DNA of 64,000 nucleotides from JALOAD01 sp023228995 [NCBI: Candidatus Muiribacterium halophilum]. GTDB taxonomy: Bacteria; Muiribacteriota; Muiribacteriia; Muiribacteriales. A program made the position numbers and the translations under genes. The DNA lies in NCBI GenBank assembly GCA_023228995.1, contig JALOAD010000004.1, positions 1 to 64,000 on the forward strand. Direction: 5' to 3'. Of this stretch, positions 30,701-40,441 are shown one piece after another (position 1 is the stretch's first letter; each line of letters opens with the position of its first letter). The notes below the pieces were generated by a model. The model did no database searches. It saw only the letters and a program-made list of their open reading frames with translations, and was not told the origin of the DNA.

Positions 30701-33700
30701 GAATACTTTCATTGAATTTTTTATTTTCAATATAGATTTTAGCAAGTTCTATATAACCTTGAATATAATCTGGTATCTTTTCAATAAGCATAGAATAAAG
30801 TTTTGAAGCTTCTCTCATATTACCAAGATCTCTATTTATGTTTGCAAGTTCAGAAAGAGCTCCCACATTATCAGGATCTAAATCAAGGACTTTATTAAAA
30901 TGTTCTTTTGCTTTTTCTTTTTTATCTTGTTTTATATAAAGATTAGCAACTTTAAATTCAGCTTCTAGAACATTTATATCTGATTTTATCATTTTTAGAT
31001 AATATTCTTCAGCTTTTTTGGTATCATCAATAAGTTCATAAATTGCACCTAAAAGTGAAAAAGTATCTGTTTTATCAGGATAAAGATTTTCAAGATTTGT
31101 AAGTAATTCAATTGCTTTTTCATACTCGCCTGTTTCTTTAAAAATAATTGCTTTAAAACAGTTTGCTTCAAAGTCATTTTTATCTTCTATAAGAAGTTTA
31201 TTGAAATATTTAAGCGCTTTATCATAATCATGAAGTTTTGTATATATTGTACCTAATTTAAAATAATTATTAGCTTTTTCATAAGCTTCAATTGAATTAT
31301 CATATTTTTCTTGTTTTTCAAGAATAGTTCCCTTTATATTTAATGCAGAACTATTTTCAGGTTCTTCCGAAAGAACAAGTTCAATATTATTAAGAGCTTC
31401 ATCATACATTCCTCTATTCATATAATTTTCTGACAATCTGTTATAAATCTCTTTATTGCCATTAATACTACCTTTTTCAAGCATAAATATAGATTTATCC
31501 TCATTTGAACATTTCTGAAGAATATCTGAATATTCAAGAATAAGATCTGAATTTTTTGAAATAAAATCTTCTATCATTTCATAATAATAAAGTGCTTTTT
31601 CATAGTTTTCTTTCATAGAATATATTCTTGCACCTAAAAGAAGAAGTTCATTATTTCGTTTTCCGTTATTTATAAGACGATTAACAATTATAAGTGAATT
31701 ATTAAAATCTTTTCTCTTAAAAAGATTTTCAGCAAAATAATAATACATTGTATTATCATCAACAAGAGAATCTTCACCTCTTAATGATTCAAAAAACTCA
31801 TAAGCTTCATTATACATTCCAGCTCTATGAAGACTAACAGCAAGATTTCTTCTCACCTGTACATCTTCTTTAATTGTAATCGATCTTCTTAAAGCAGAAA
31901 CAGCTTTTGTAAAATTATTAAGTTTCATAAAACACTTACCTGATTGTTTATAATAATCAGCATTATCTGGATATTTTATAATAAGATTTTCAAATATTTC
32001 AGAACTTTCTTTATAAAGTAAATTCTTAAAAAGCATTATACCTTTTAAATATTCAAGTTCTGTATTTTCAGGTTTAGATAAACTGACTTTTTTTATAACT
32101 TCAAGAGCTTGATTGTGTTTTTCAAGCAAATCATAAAGATTTGCTATTTCAAGCGCATATTCAACACTTAATTCAAATTTCATATTATTCTGTAAAGTTT
32201 TCATATAAGAAAGAGCTTTATTGTAATTACCTTTTTTTCTGAATATTTTAGAAAGTATAAAATAAGGTTTTGGATCTTTTGTATCAAGAATTATAGATTT
32301 TTCTAATTTTTCTATAGCTTTTTCAGTTTTTTCAGTAAGATAAAGTAATTTACCATATAAATAATTTATATGAGAATTTTCAGGATGTTTTAATACAAGT
32401 TCTTCAAGTCTTATATTAGCTTCTTCGAATTTACTTTTTTCTATAATAGCATTTATATAAGCTGTATTTAATAGAACACTATCAGATTTATATTGAGGTC
32501 TCATAAGAAACTGAAGTATATTTTTTTCAGCATAATCAAAATCTATCATAGAATAATAATAAATAACTTCAGAACTTGCATTTTCTTTTTCAACAAGTTG
32601 TTCAAGTATTTTTGCAGAGTCTTCAGTATAACTTCTTTCATAAAGATATTTAGCAAGTTTGAAAAGGCTTTTATCGTCAAGAAGATTTCTATTTAGTGTT
32701 AAAAAAAGTTCATAAGCTTCTTTTTCATTAAATGTTTCAAAAAGTGCAATTATTTTTAAAAACTGACAATAAGTATCTGGATTTTCAGTTTCAAATCTAT
32801 TTACAGCTTTTAATACTTCATTCCACTTATTTTGTTTTTGATAATAATGTATAAGTGTATTGAAATATTCTTTGTCCTCACCCGTAAGACTTTTTATTTC
32901 ATTTAGCATTATCCAAGCTTCTTCAAAAACTCCTTTATCAATATATATATTAGCAAGACCATTCATAGATACAGTGTTTTTGCGATCTATATCAAGTGAT
33001 CTTTTAAAACATGACAAAGCTTCAGAATAATCTTTTTTCATATAATATATCTTACCTAAAAGAGAGTAAGACCAAGGATTTTCTGGGTATTTTATCATGA
33101 GATTTCTAACTATATCACTAGCTTTTTCTAGCTTTTCAATAGATATAAATAATTCTGCAAGTCTGTATTCATAATCAGACTCACCTGTATTTTGAATAAG
33201 TATTTCCATCTCTCTAACTGCTTTATCAAAATTCCCTGTATATTGTAAAGCTTTTGAATAATTATCTCTTTGAGATATATTCATAAGATCTTTTATTTTT
33301 TCATAATTTTCAAGACAAGTATCGTATTTTCCCCTTAAAAAGTAATAATCTGCTTTAATTGAAATAATAGAAATATTTTCTTTACCATATTTTTTTTCAA
33401 GTTCTAAAGAGTTTTTTTCAAAAAGAGCATAATCTTTTCTCATAAGAAAAACTTTTAATATAAAAAGATCAAGAATTTCACTATCTTTAAATTTAGCCCT
33501 TATTTCTTTATATAATTCATACCATTCACTATAAGAATATACTGATAAAAGTTTTTCAAGATATTCTACAAGTTTATGTTCTTCAATTATTGTACATGAA
33601 TTTTTAATAAGTTCTTTTAAATTAGCTGAAACAGAAGATTCAAGCATTGTATTGAAAAATTCAGTAAACATATCCTGATTATTTTCAATTAAAACTTTAA

Positions 33701-35720
33701 AATCAATTTTTTCAATATATAATAAAGCCTCATCCACCATATTATTTCGCATAAAAAACATTGAATATATATATGATACAGTTTGATCAAACATTCCTTT
33801 TTCTTCAAGAAGTCTGCAAATTTTCATACTTTTTTCAGCCCATCCATTTTTCCATGCAATCCACGCTGCTTCAATAAATATAGATTTTTCAATATGACCT
33901 GTTTTCATTATTCTTTCAAAATAATCAAGTGCTGTTTCAGGAGAAGTTTGTGAAAAATACTTAAAAAGAAACATATTTGCCTCAACATCTTCCGGTTCAA
34001 TAAGAAATACTTTATGAAAATAATCATAAGCTTTTTTTATATTTTTTTGCTTTTTAAAAGAACTTGCTATTTTTTTAAGAAACTGTGTATTATTCCTATC
34101 TGACATATCTATTCTTTCAAAATATTCAAGAGCTTTTTCAGTATTATCTTTTGAAAGTTCTATATTTCCAAGATAATTATATATATCATCATCAGCATTT
34201 CCAGATCTATTCAGATTTAAAAAAATAAATTCAGCATTATTTATATCATCAATTTTATATAAAGAGATTGCTTTCATCTTAAGCATTTCAGTATCATTTT
34301 CATCATATTCTTCTATTTTTCTAATGCAATCTATAGTTTCAGTGTATTTACCCTCTCTAAAATACCCTTTAGCAGCATCAAAAAAATGCTCGAAATTTAA
34401 AAGATTATTTTTTTTTAATATATGAGCAGTTTTTTCTCTAATAACAGGATCTTCATCCTTCATTAGAGATTTAAGTTTTTCTATATAAACAATATTTCCA
34501 ATATTATCAATTGCATTTATTATTTCAATTTTAATTATAGATTCTTCAGTTTTTTCAAGTATTTCAATGAGAGTTTCAGCTGATTTTTCAGATGATATAT
34601 TACCAAGAGCTTTTATTGATGTAAGTCTTACATCTGTATTTGCATCATTGAGAAAATCAAGTAAAGGTGCTATAACCTGTTCAGAAGAAAGATTCTGATA
34701 ATATTTTACAAGCCCAAGTCTAACTTCCCAGTTTTCATCATTTATAAGAGGTGTTACTTTTTCTATAAATCTTTCATCATAGGAATTTCCCAAAAATTCT
34801 AAAAAAACTTTTCTAACTTCAGGATTTTTATCTTTTATACATATATCATATATTTTTTCTATAGTATCATATACACCAAGTTTTTTAAGAGCAGTTATTA
34901 TCATAACTCTTATTTTCCAATTTGTATCACTTAACATTGAAATAAGATTTTCAATACTTCTCTGATCGTTTATATCAGAAAGTGCATTTATAGTAGCAAT
35001 TCTAACATCTAACACCTCATCTTTTAGAAGAATAAGATAAGATTCTATAGCACGATCATCTCCAATTATTCCAGCAACACCGACTGCTTCTTTTCTAACT
35101 TTAGGATTTGGATCTTTAAAAAGTTTGAGAACATCATCAAGACTTCTGCTATCTTCAAGCTCTCCTAAAGTTTTAAGAGCTTGCAATTTAACATCAACTG
35201 AATTATCTGAAAGTCTAGCTATTATAGGTTCAAGAGCTCTTTCATCTCCAAGTTCTCCAAGAACTTCAACTGCACTCTGTCTTACATATCTATTCTCATC
35301 TTCAAGCACATTTATAAGAGGTTCAACCGCACTTTCATCGCCAAGTTTTCCAAGAGCTTTTATAGCTTCTCTTCTGATTTCTCCCCGTGGATCTGAAAGT
35401 TTTTTTATTAAAGGTAATACAGCACTTTTATCTTTAATTTCTCCAAGTACATAAATAACTCTTTTTTTAACTTCCTTGTTACCATCTTCAAGAGTTTCTA
35501 TAAGTTGTGGAACACTTCTTCTATCTTTATATTTAATAAGAGCTTCAGCAGATTTTATCTGTATTTCAGAGCTTGTATCTCTAAGAAGTCTAATAAAATG
35601 TTCAACAACTTCAGGCGAATCTATTTGAGAAAGCTGTTTTATGCCTTCAAGTCTAAGATCAAGAGAATTGCTGTCAAGTTTTGAAATTATAATATCAATG
35701 GTTTTGTTACCCTCTTTCAT
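27747..35720 (-). CDS. Giant HEAT-repeat/TPR protein (2657 residues)
   Basis: No signal peptide or membrane segment. Residues about 5-445 are roughly fourteen 31-residue PBS-lyase-type HEAT repeats (PLIKKLSDPRGEIRREAIKA, PLINVLEDENRYVRQSAVEV). Residues about 455-2645 are almost wholly tetratricopeptide repeats of 34 residues, room for about sixty (YFRKGYLDKALAYYREALKF, IYINLVRILCDRERFEEA). Such arrays form a long solenoid for protein binding; a single one of this size is rare. No enzyme motif is seen. It lies immediately upstream of the lipid A genes and shares the HEAT plus TPR plan with the protein at 52367-55726, so an envelope or assembly scaffold is possible, but the role is unknown. A GAGAGGG site precedes the ATG. 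Confidence 0.9.
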   Translation of the reverse strand: MKEGNKTIDIIISKLDSNSLDLRLEGIKQLSQIDSPEVVEHFIRLLRDTSSEIQIKSAEALIKYKDRRSVPQLIETLEDGNKEVKKRVIYVLGEIKDKSAVLPLIKKLSDPRGEIRREAIKALGKLGDESAVEPLINVLEDENRYVRQSAVEVLGELGDERALEPIIARLSDNSVDVKLQALKTLGELEDSRSLDDVLKLFKDPNPKVRKEAVGVAGIIGDDRAIESYLILLKDEVLDVRIATINALSDINDQRSIENLISMLSDTNWKIRVMIITALKKLGVYDTIEKIYDICIKDKNPEVRKVFLEFLGNSYDERFIEKVTPLINDENWEVRLGLVKYYQNLSSEQVIAPLLDFLNDANTDVRLTSIKALGNISSEKSAETLIEILEKTEESIIKIEIINAIDNIGNIVYIEKLKSLMKDEDPVIREKTAHILKKNNLLNFEHFFDAAKGYFREGKYTETIDCIRKIEEYDENDTEMLKMKAISLYKIDDINNAEFIFLNLNRSGNADDDIYNYLGNIELSKDNTEKALEYFERIDMSDRNNTQFLKKIASSFKKQKNIKKAYDYFHKVFLIEPEDVEANMFLFKYFSQTSPETALDYFERIMKTGHIEKSIFIEAAWIAWKNGWAEKSMKICRLLEEKGMFDQTVSYIYSMFFMRNNMVDEALLYIEKIDFKVLIENNQDMFTEFFNTMLESSVSANLKELIKNSCTIIEEHKLVEYLEKLLSVYSYSEWYELYKEIRAKFKDSEILDLFILKVFLMRKDYALFEKNSLELEKKYGKENISIISIKADYYFLRGKYDTCLENYEKIKDLMNISQRDNYSKALQYTGNFDKAVREMEILIQNTGESDYEYRLAELFISIEKLEKASDIVRNLMIKYPENPWSYSLLGKIYYMKKDYSEALSCFKRSLDIDRKNTVSMNGLANIYIDKGVFEEAWIMLNEIKSLTGEDKEYFNTLIHYYQKQNKWNEVLKAVNRFETENPDTYCQFLKIIALFETFNEKEAYELFLTLNRNLLDDKSLFKLAKYLYERSYTEDSAKILEQLVEKENASSEVIYYYSMIDFDYAEKNILQFLMRPQYKSDSVLLNTAYINAIIEKSKFEEANIRLEELVLKHPENSHINYLYGKLLYLTEKTEKAIEKLEKSIILDTKDPKPYFILSKIFRKKGNYNKALSYMKTLQNNMKFELSVEYALEIANLYDLLEKHNQALEVIKKVSLSKPENTELEYLKGIMLFKNLLYKESSEIFENLIIKYPDNADYYKQSGKCFMKLNNFTKAVSALRRSITIKEDVQVRRNLAVSLHRAGMYNEAYEFFESLRGEDSLVDDNTMYYYFAENLFKRKDFNNSLIIVNRLINNGKRNNELLLLGARIYSMKENYEKALYYYEMIEDFISKNSDLILEYSDILQKCSNEDKSIFMLEKGSINGNKEIYNRLSENYMNRGMYDEALNNIELVLSEEPENSSALNIKGTILEKQEKYDNSIEAYEKANNYFKLGTIYTKLHDYDKALKYFNKLLIEDKNDFEANCFKAIIFKETGEYEKAIELLTNLENLYPDKTDTFSLLGAIYELIDDTKKAEEYYLKMIKSDINVLEAEFKVANLYIKQDKKEKAKEHFNKVLDLDPDNVGALSELANINRDLGNMREASKLYSMLIEKIPDYIQGYIELAKIYIENKKFNESILLLKNLGENDEPHINYLLAKTYFLAGENESANNYIRKAISRNNRYTDAYILLSEISMKAGKIEDSEFSLKKALDINPLDRKIYINLVRILCDRERFEEAQNILNDYSKKFADSSDDEDYLKANAFFYKKSGNIEKASEYLSMLEHSDDEEFLYEYGENLFISQKYDEALNIFKQYIKKDIKNSKVLHYMASIYFDKEKYDSIINLLEFSAKEMELNWTLYLDLGKACFFKKDYDKALDNLRKSISQNPNNPDSYYYSGKIYSIRKKYQESINFLEKSVLMKPDNYDAQFELSRSYRFTRRYNDSVAKLQQLLNNENIRIDVRKELGFIYQEMKMNDKALDCFREIYNEGYRESDVVYSMSVLLRDKDPEASLKLMKELEIDPMDEKDRFYEICELLIKNNEFDEAEKKLKTFIEKNNEDYKAYFILGKLYAGQELNGDAIKYFEKSVLFNPACYECYFMLAKLVGDEKAKLRFLEKFRSYDSENEEAEFFYMELLEKNNKEEEAYRIAIKFLDYDLDDVSKLISMAKVFFKSRDFENAENCIRKASDIKVNDETIKIMSDILFEREKYEEALEGFRELIDMPEQDYSYINKRIADCCLKLGNIQEGIKYYKKALQMNPEYWDAYTGLSKCYEMEGLYDEALSIIENILTYYPNREDVLFRASEICEKSEKLIEASAYLKKLLKLNPDNNEANFRLAFINFIQENYKASIDILGNILGKKLTVDFEKKVRILFSDIFIKLENFDGARKELEKVLEYEPENLYILKKLALCHENNSRYDEALRIYQEIILKDKTMWDVYLCAGDIYFRKGYLDKALAYYREALKFNNTVSEVYSKIAQVFEDKQILDKAISYYKEAIKVDSSWEKPYHDLASIYVRQGMSSDAIELYEKLIRNSPENTEGLFRLSKIYSRKKEYDKSLEVLEKLVNIEKNNPAYHLELAKVYHVLGKVDEAISESIRVVNIASIDSLEAREAQEMLKPEGMSAYNF

Positions 35721-35774
35721 TTCCCTCTCCAGTATTAATTTTTATTTTTTTTTATTAAAGTTCAATATAGCTTT

Positions 35775-35788
35775 TACAAATATTTGTA
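35775..35788. promoter_or_regulatory. 14-base perfect palindrome upstream of the giant gene
   Basis: TACAAATATTTGTA lies 55 bases before the start of the giant HEAT-TPR gene and near the 3' end of the RDD gene. It could be an operator; no regulator is identified, and a palindrome of this composition can arise by chance in AT-rich DNA. Confidence 0.25.
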
Positions 35789-35792
35789 TATT

Positions 35793-36305
35793 TCACATAA
35801 CTGTAGTTTTAGCTAATCTATCAGACAATCTCTGACCATTTTCATCAGTATATATATAATAAGCTTCAAGTGCAATAAAAGTCATCCATAGAGCAAATGA
35901 TAATATCCACACAAGTTTAAATGCAAATCCTATAATATAAATATTTTGAAGAATGCTTAAAATAATAAGAAAAAACAGACCAATAGATAAGAATAAATTT
36001 CTTGCAATTTTTTGTTTAAATCCTGCTTTTACCTTTTTACTCATATCAAGTATTATAAGTCCGGTAAAGATTTTTCCTATAGAACCATTTTTGGTTATTA
36101 TATCTTTGAAGAGAATATAAAAAGCACCTAATATGCTTAGATATGGGAAAAAGTAACATAATGAAAAAACAATAATTCCATCTATGCAAGAGGATAAAAA
36201 CCTTTTTTTTATATCAGGTTTTCTAATATATACATAATATTCATGACAATTATCACATTTATAATTATTATCTTCAATTGTATGTCCGCATTTTGGGCAA
36301 TTCAT
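35793..36305 (-). CDS. Zinc-ribbon plus RDD-domain membrane protein
   Basis: 170 residues. An N-terminal zinc ribbon (C3, C6, C17, C20) is followed by an RDD domain beginning KKRFLSSCIDGIIVFS, with the Arg and Asp of the family, a second membrane pair, GSIGKIFTGLIILD, and further membrane helices. RDD proteins are poorly characterised; some are transporters. The start has no clear ribosome binding site. Lies between a small HEAT protein and the giant HEAT-TPR gene. Confidence 0.75.
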   Translation of the reverse strand: MNCPKCGHTIEDNNYKCDNCHEYYVYIRKPDIKKRFLSSCIDGIIVFSLCYFFPYLSILGAFYILFKDIITKNGSIGKIFTGLIILDMSKKVKAGFKQKIARNLFLSIGLFFLIILSILQNIYIIGFAFKLVWILSFALWMTFIALEAYYIYTDENGQRLSDRLAKTTVM

Positions 36306-36357
36306 AGTGATAAATTATATCATAAATATAAGTTGTGTAAAATTTACCGCTACCCAC

Positions 36358-36720
36358 TTATAATACTATATTTTTTTCTAAAAAATCCTTAGCTTCTTCA
36401 TCTTTTTCATTTGATAATGCTTTTTCTATAACTTTAGAATATTTATTTTTATCACATAAAAAAAGTGAGTAAATCGCCTGACATCTTACAAACCAGTTTT
36501 CATCTTCAACTAGCGTTTCTGCAAAACTTCCAAATTTTTCTTGATTTTTTTCTGTTAGAATTTTTAAACACCAATATCTTACATCTGCATCATCATCAGT
36601 AAGACCTATTATTATTTCAGAAGAATAAGTATCAAATTTATCAAGTAACTCTGAAGCTGTTTTAATCTTCTCAGACCAGGTACCTGTTTCTAATATTTCA
36701 ATCAGATCTTTTTTTTTCAT
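36358..36720 (-). CDS. Small HEAT-repeat protein
   Basis: 120 residues with about three HEAT-like helical pairs (IIIGLTDDDADVRYWCLKIL, TLVEDENWFVRCQAIYSLFL). No signal peptide. A good GGAGGGAG ribosome binding site supports the start. The repeat type matches the N-terminal domains of the giant protein at 27747-35720 and the membrane protein at 52367-55726, so it may belong to the same repeat family. Function unknown. Confidence 0.75.
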   Translation of the reverse strand: MKKKDLIEILETGTWSEKIKTASELLDKFDTYSSEIIIGLTDDDADVRYWCLKILTEKNQEKFGSFAETLVEDENWFVRCQAIYSLFLCDKNKYSKVIEKALSNEKDEEAKDFLEKNIVL

Positions 36721-37101
36721 AAATAACTCCCTCCTACATTAACAATATATCGGACTAGTTTGTCGAAAAACTCAACTATTAAGAAAAAAATATAGAAATA
36801 TAATTTTCAACTAACTTTCAAAAATTCAAATCCTATAAATACGATTAAAACAAATATGTCTGTCAAAATTAATGTTCACCAAACATTTTTATTGATATAT
36901 TTATACAATCAAAATCTTCTTGTTAAATAAATGAAAAGCGATAATTTTTATTTCGCAAATTGAAATACTGCACTCCAGAATTGCCTCAAAAAAATTTTTT
37001 GAATCTTTTTTTATACATAACTTGCTTGTATTAATTGTAAAATAAAACAATGTTTTTTTTAGATTTTTGCTTCTATAATTTGTGTTATTTAATAAGAGGG
37101 T
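36721..37101. other. Gene-free stretch of 381 bases
   Basis: Between acpS and the small HEAT gene. Very AT-rich. No supported coding frame, tRNA or clear terminator was found. It holds a short near-palindrome TCAAAAAAATTTTTTGA and probably the promoter of the small HEAT gene, but no box pair with good spacing stands out. Confidence 0.5.
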
Positions 37102-37434
37102 TCAATCATTTTTTGATTTTTTTAAGACAACTGCAACTGCATAATTTCTTTCATGACTTATAGAAATTTCAAAATCAGGTATATTTTGAAAAAAAGGTTT
37201 TCCATCTTTTTTGTTTAATACACAAATTAAATTAAAATTTATACTTTTATCACCAGAAGCTTTAACATAAGCTTCTTTAACTGCGAATCTTCCAGCAATA
37301 GCAGGAAAAATGTCTTTTTTGGCTTTTATTATTTCAATTTCTTTGATATGTAGTATTCTTTTTAAAAATTTATCACCAAATTTTTCATAAAGCTCTTTAA
37401 TTCTTGAAATTTCAACAATATCTATTCCAATCAT
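37102..37434 (-). CDS. acpS: Holo-[acyl-carrier-protein] synthase
   Basis: 110 residues, typical length. Conserved MIGIDIVEISRI with the metal-binding Asp and GRFAVKEAYVKA with the second acidic ligand, then ISHERNYAVAVVL. It adds the phosphopantetheine arm from CoA to ACP. The start forms an ATGA overlap with the HD-GYP gene, so it is the last gene of that operon. Confidence 0.94.
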   Translation of the reverse strand: MIGIDIVEISRIKELYEKFGDKFLKRILHIKEIEIIKAKKDIFPAIAGRFAVKEAYVKASGDKSINFNLICVLNKKDGKPFFQNIPDFEISISHERNYAVAVVLKKSKND

Positions 37435-39080
37435 ACATCACCAAGCACTTTTTTTTGTAATTCCTGACCTTTTGAAAAAACCTGTGTAATACTTTCTTTA
37501 TTGACTACTTTCAAAAATGCCTCAACTATTCTAGGATCAAACTGTGTACCTGAAACTCTCTTTATCTCTTCAACAGCAATTTCTTTATCAAGAGCTTTTC
37601 TATAAGAACGAGTCGATGTCATAGCATCAAATGTATCTGCAACAGCAACTATACGAGCATCAAGAGGAATATCTTCTCCAGAAAGTCCATCAGGATAGCC
37701 AGTACCATCCCATTTTTCATGATGATATTTTATTGCAGAAAATTTATCTTGTAGAAATTTTACCGGAGCAATTATCTGATAACCTTGTTCAGGATGAGTT
37801 TTTATTATTGCAAATTCATCTTCAGTAAGTCTTCCAGGTTTATTAAGTATAGAAAGATCAACTCCTACTTTTCCAATATCGTGAAGAAGTGCACCAAATT
37901 CAATATTTTTTACATCCTTTTCATTAAGTCCCATTTTATAAGCTATTGCAACCGAATACTCCATAACTCTTTCTGAATGACCATGAGTATATGGATCTTT
38001 TGCATCAAGAACATTAGCAAGTACTTTTATAGATGCAAGATATGATTCTTCAAGCTCACTAAACATCTTGACTCTTTCAAAAGACAAAGAACAATAATTT
38101 GCATAACTTTTAAAAAATTCTTTATCAGAATTATTAAAGCCTTCTGTATCTGCCTGTCTATCCAGATAAATCACCCCAATATTTTCACCTTTATATTTCA
38201 AAGGAGCTGCTATAGCTGCTTTTATACTGTTTTCAAAAATGCTTTTACCATTAGAAAATCTACTATCATCCTGCGGTGAATTAACAATAAGAACATTATC
38301 TTCTTCAAATACATTCTGAACAATCTTATGACTGAAACTATCAATATTTCTTATTTCTGAATCCATTTTTCTTGCAACTTTAACTTCAAAATCATTTTTT
38401 TCTTTATTAAAAAACATAATAAATCCACGCTGCGAATTTAAAAGACTTAAAATTATATCAAGAGTAGATGAAAAAAACTCTCTTGTTTCGTATATATTAC
38501 TTATTGCACCAGATATTCTATTTAATGCTGATAATATTTTATATTCATTTTCAACTTTTTCATAACCTTCACGAATATTTTTTAAAAACTTTACATAATT
38601 TTTAAGTTGAGAAGTTATAGCTTCTTCTCCAACATCACCTTTTTCTACGAATTTAATAAATTTAATCATATTAGAACCAAGATAATTTATTTTTTCACCG
38701 ATGTTTATTTTGTTTCCCTCAATACTCTGAGTTATTTCCCCATTAAGACTCTTTATTGATTCTATTATTTCATTTACCTTGTCATTTTCTGCAAAATTTA
38801 TAAAACTATCTCCTATCCTTATTTCATCTCCATTTTCTAAAAGTTTTGTTTTTATTCTTCTTGCATTTACATATATTCCATTGGAACTATCGAGATCTTC
38901 TATTATAAATCTTGAATTTTCGCCAGATCTAATTCTTGCATGATTTCTTGAAACTTTCACATCATCAAAAACTATGTCATTTGTTGCTATCCTTCCTATA
39001 TTAAGACTAACATTAGCTTCAGAACTTAATTCAAGGTAATATTCATTTCCATTCAAATCCTTTATAAGTAATCTATTCAT
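37431..39080 (-). CDS. FHA-GAF-HD-GYP regulator (putative c-di-GMP phosphodiesterase)
   Basis: 549 residues. N-terminal FHA domain with the phosphothreonine-binding set R30, S44, H47 and N67 (GRIATNDIV, SRNHARI, SSNGIYV); a GAF domain about 180-340 (RGFIMFFN, IAAPLKYKGENIGVIYLD); and a C-terminal HD-GYP domain with HGHSERV, LLHDIGKVGV and HHEKWDGTGYPDGL. HD-GYP proteins hydrolyse c-di-GMP or related dinucleotides. FHA suggests recruitment to a phosphorylated partner. Overlaps the upstream lipoprotein by 4 bases. A ComFB gene lies nearby at 43255. Confidence 0.9.
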   Translation of the reverse strand: MNRLLIKDLNGNEYYLELSSEANVSLNIGRIATNDIVFDDVKVSRNHARIRSGENSRFIIEDLDSSNGIYVNARRIKTKLLENGDEIRIGDSFINFAENDKVNEIIESIKSLNGEITQSIEGNKINIGEKINYLGSNMIKFIKFVEKGDVGEEAITSQLKNYVKFLKNIREGYEKVENEYKILSALNRISGAISNIYETREFFSSTLDIILSLLNSQRGFIMFFNKEKNDFEVKVARKMDSEIRNIDSFSHKIVQNVFEEDNVLIVNSPQDDSRFSNGKSIFENSIKAAIAAPLKYKGENIGVIYLDRQADTEGFNNSDKEFFKSYANYCSLSFERVKMFSELEESYLASIKVLANVLDAKDPYTHGHSERVMEYSVAIAYKMGLNEKDVKNIEFGALLHDIGKVGVDLSILNKPGRLTEDEFAIIKTHPEQGYQIIAPVKFLQDKFSAIKYHHEKWDGTGYPDGLSGEDIPLDARIVAVADTFDAMTSTRSYRKALDKEIAVEEIKRVSGTQFDPRIVEAFLKVVNKESITQVFSKGQELQKKVLGDV

Positions 39081-40441
39081 TCAAAATCTCCAGAATTTAA
39101 AAAGATCTTTTCTTCTTGTATTCCTTTTTCAGAAGAAAATTCTATTACAAATACAATTTCTTCATCTTTTTCTTTTTTCGGATTTCTAAAAATAAAACTA
39201 TTTTCTTCTCTCTTTTTTAAAGATATATTATCCATTTTAACAAAAAAACCTTGTTTTTTCTCAGTTGATAGAATAACAATATTATCATTATAAAAATATG
39301 TAAAACAAGTGTTTTTATTAAAAAATTCATTATCGTTAAGTAAAGTGTAAAAATCACGAATTTTATTATCTATACTAATAGAATTTTTTTTATCTTCTGT
39401 CAACACTCTGTATAATTCAATTAATTCTTTTTGCTGAAAAGATTCAAAATCTTTTATAAAAAATTTATTATCTTTTTCTGAAATATCAAGCATATCTTCT
39501 ATAACATCTATATCAGCATTGTTAAAAAGATTATTGTACAAAACTTTCTCTTCAGGTGAAATATAAGAAAACATTTTGTGAAAATTTGAAGAAAATTTAT
39601 TTTTTATTTTATCGGTAACAACTTTTTTATCAGTTTCCATTTTTTCAATTTCATAAATTTTCTCAAGAATATTAAGACAATGATCCTTTAAACCATATTC
39701 TGAAAAAGTAGGTAATCTAAAATACTTTATATATTTCATTGCTTCACTATATATTAAAGCTCTAAAATAAAATTCTCCAGCCCTTAAAAGAACATCAGGA
39801 TTAAGTTTATTTTCATCAAGCGATATATTAAGATTCTCTTTTACAAAATTAAAATACTTATGCTGTAAAAAAACAGAATCTTTCATATAACTAATAAGTT
39901 CTTCATCTATTAATTCTCCGCCAAATTTAAAAATAAATCTAAAATCTTTGCTATTTAGGTATTTATGAAGATTATAAACATTTAATAATTCAATTCTTGT
40001 AAGAGGTTTTCTATCATAACTTTTGACATAATAATAAAACAATCTTAAAAATAAATAATTATCTGAATTATTCTTATGAATTTCTTTATAGATCTTATCT
40101 AATTCTTTTCTATCTGGTCTTCTATTATTTTTAAAAATGCCTGAATACTGTTTCAGAATTTTTAAATAATTAATCATAATATCAATTTTTTCTCTAGAAC
40201 TTGAATCACCGCTGCCTGAATTTTTTTCAAGATTATTGAGTGCAGTATTTATCTTTGATTGATCATATAAAAATTGAGACTGATTCAAATATCTTAAACT
40301 ATCATTAAAATACTGCTCAGCTGTTATATTAAGAACTTTCATACCAGGAGAAGCTCCGCTAAAGCATCCTGATATAAAAAAAACATTTATCAACAACAGA
40401 CTAGAAACTAATACCAGGCGAATTCGATTTTGTACTAACAT
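39077..40441 (-). CDS. Lipoprotein of unknown function
   Basis: About 454 residues from the ATG at 40441, 6 bases after GGAG; the frame is open to 40474. A lipoprotein signal ends at C26 (VFFISGC). The middle is alpha-helical and the last 100 residues look beta-rich. No family was recognised. It overlaps the end of the DnaB-like gene by 41 bases and the start of the HD-GYP gene by 4, so the three are translationally linked. Possibly the envelope partner of the FHA-HD-GYP regulator; that is inference. Confidence 0.7.
   Translation of the reverse strand: MLVQNRIRLVLVSSLLLINVFFISGCFSGASPGMKVLNITAEQYFNDSLRYLNQSQFLYDQSKINTALNNLEKNSGSGDSSSREKIDIMINYLKILKQYSGIFKNNRRPDRKELDKIYKEIHKNNSDNYLFLRLFYYYVKSYDRKPLTRIELLNVYNLHKYLNSKDFRFIFKFGGELIDEELISYMKDSVFLQHKYFNFVKENLNISLDENKLNPDVLLRAGEFYFRALIYSEAMKYIKYFRLPTFSEYGLKDHCLNILEKIYEIEKMETDKKVVTDKIKNKFSSNFHKMFSYISPEEKVLYNNLFNNADIDVIEDMLDISEKDNKFFIKDFESFQQKELIELYRVLTEDKKNSISIDNKIRDFYTLLNDNEFFNKNTCFTYFYNDNIVILSTEKKQGFFVKMDNISLKKREENSFIFRNPKKEKDEEIVFVIEFSSEKGIQEEKIFLNSGDFE

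Noticed and set aside
35125-35454. Plus-strand frame of 109 codons opposite the giant gene
   Set aside because: Serine/leucine-rich shadow caused by the regular HEAT-repeat codons on the other strand.
36721-37101. tRNA or other structured RNA in the long gap
   Set aside because: No cloverleaf or conserved RNA motif found; the sequence is nearly all A and T.
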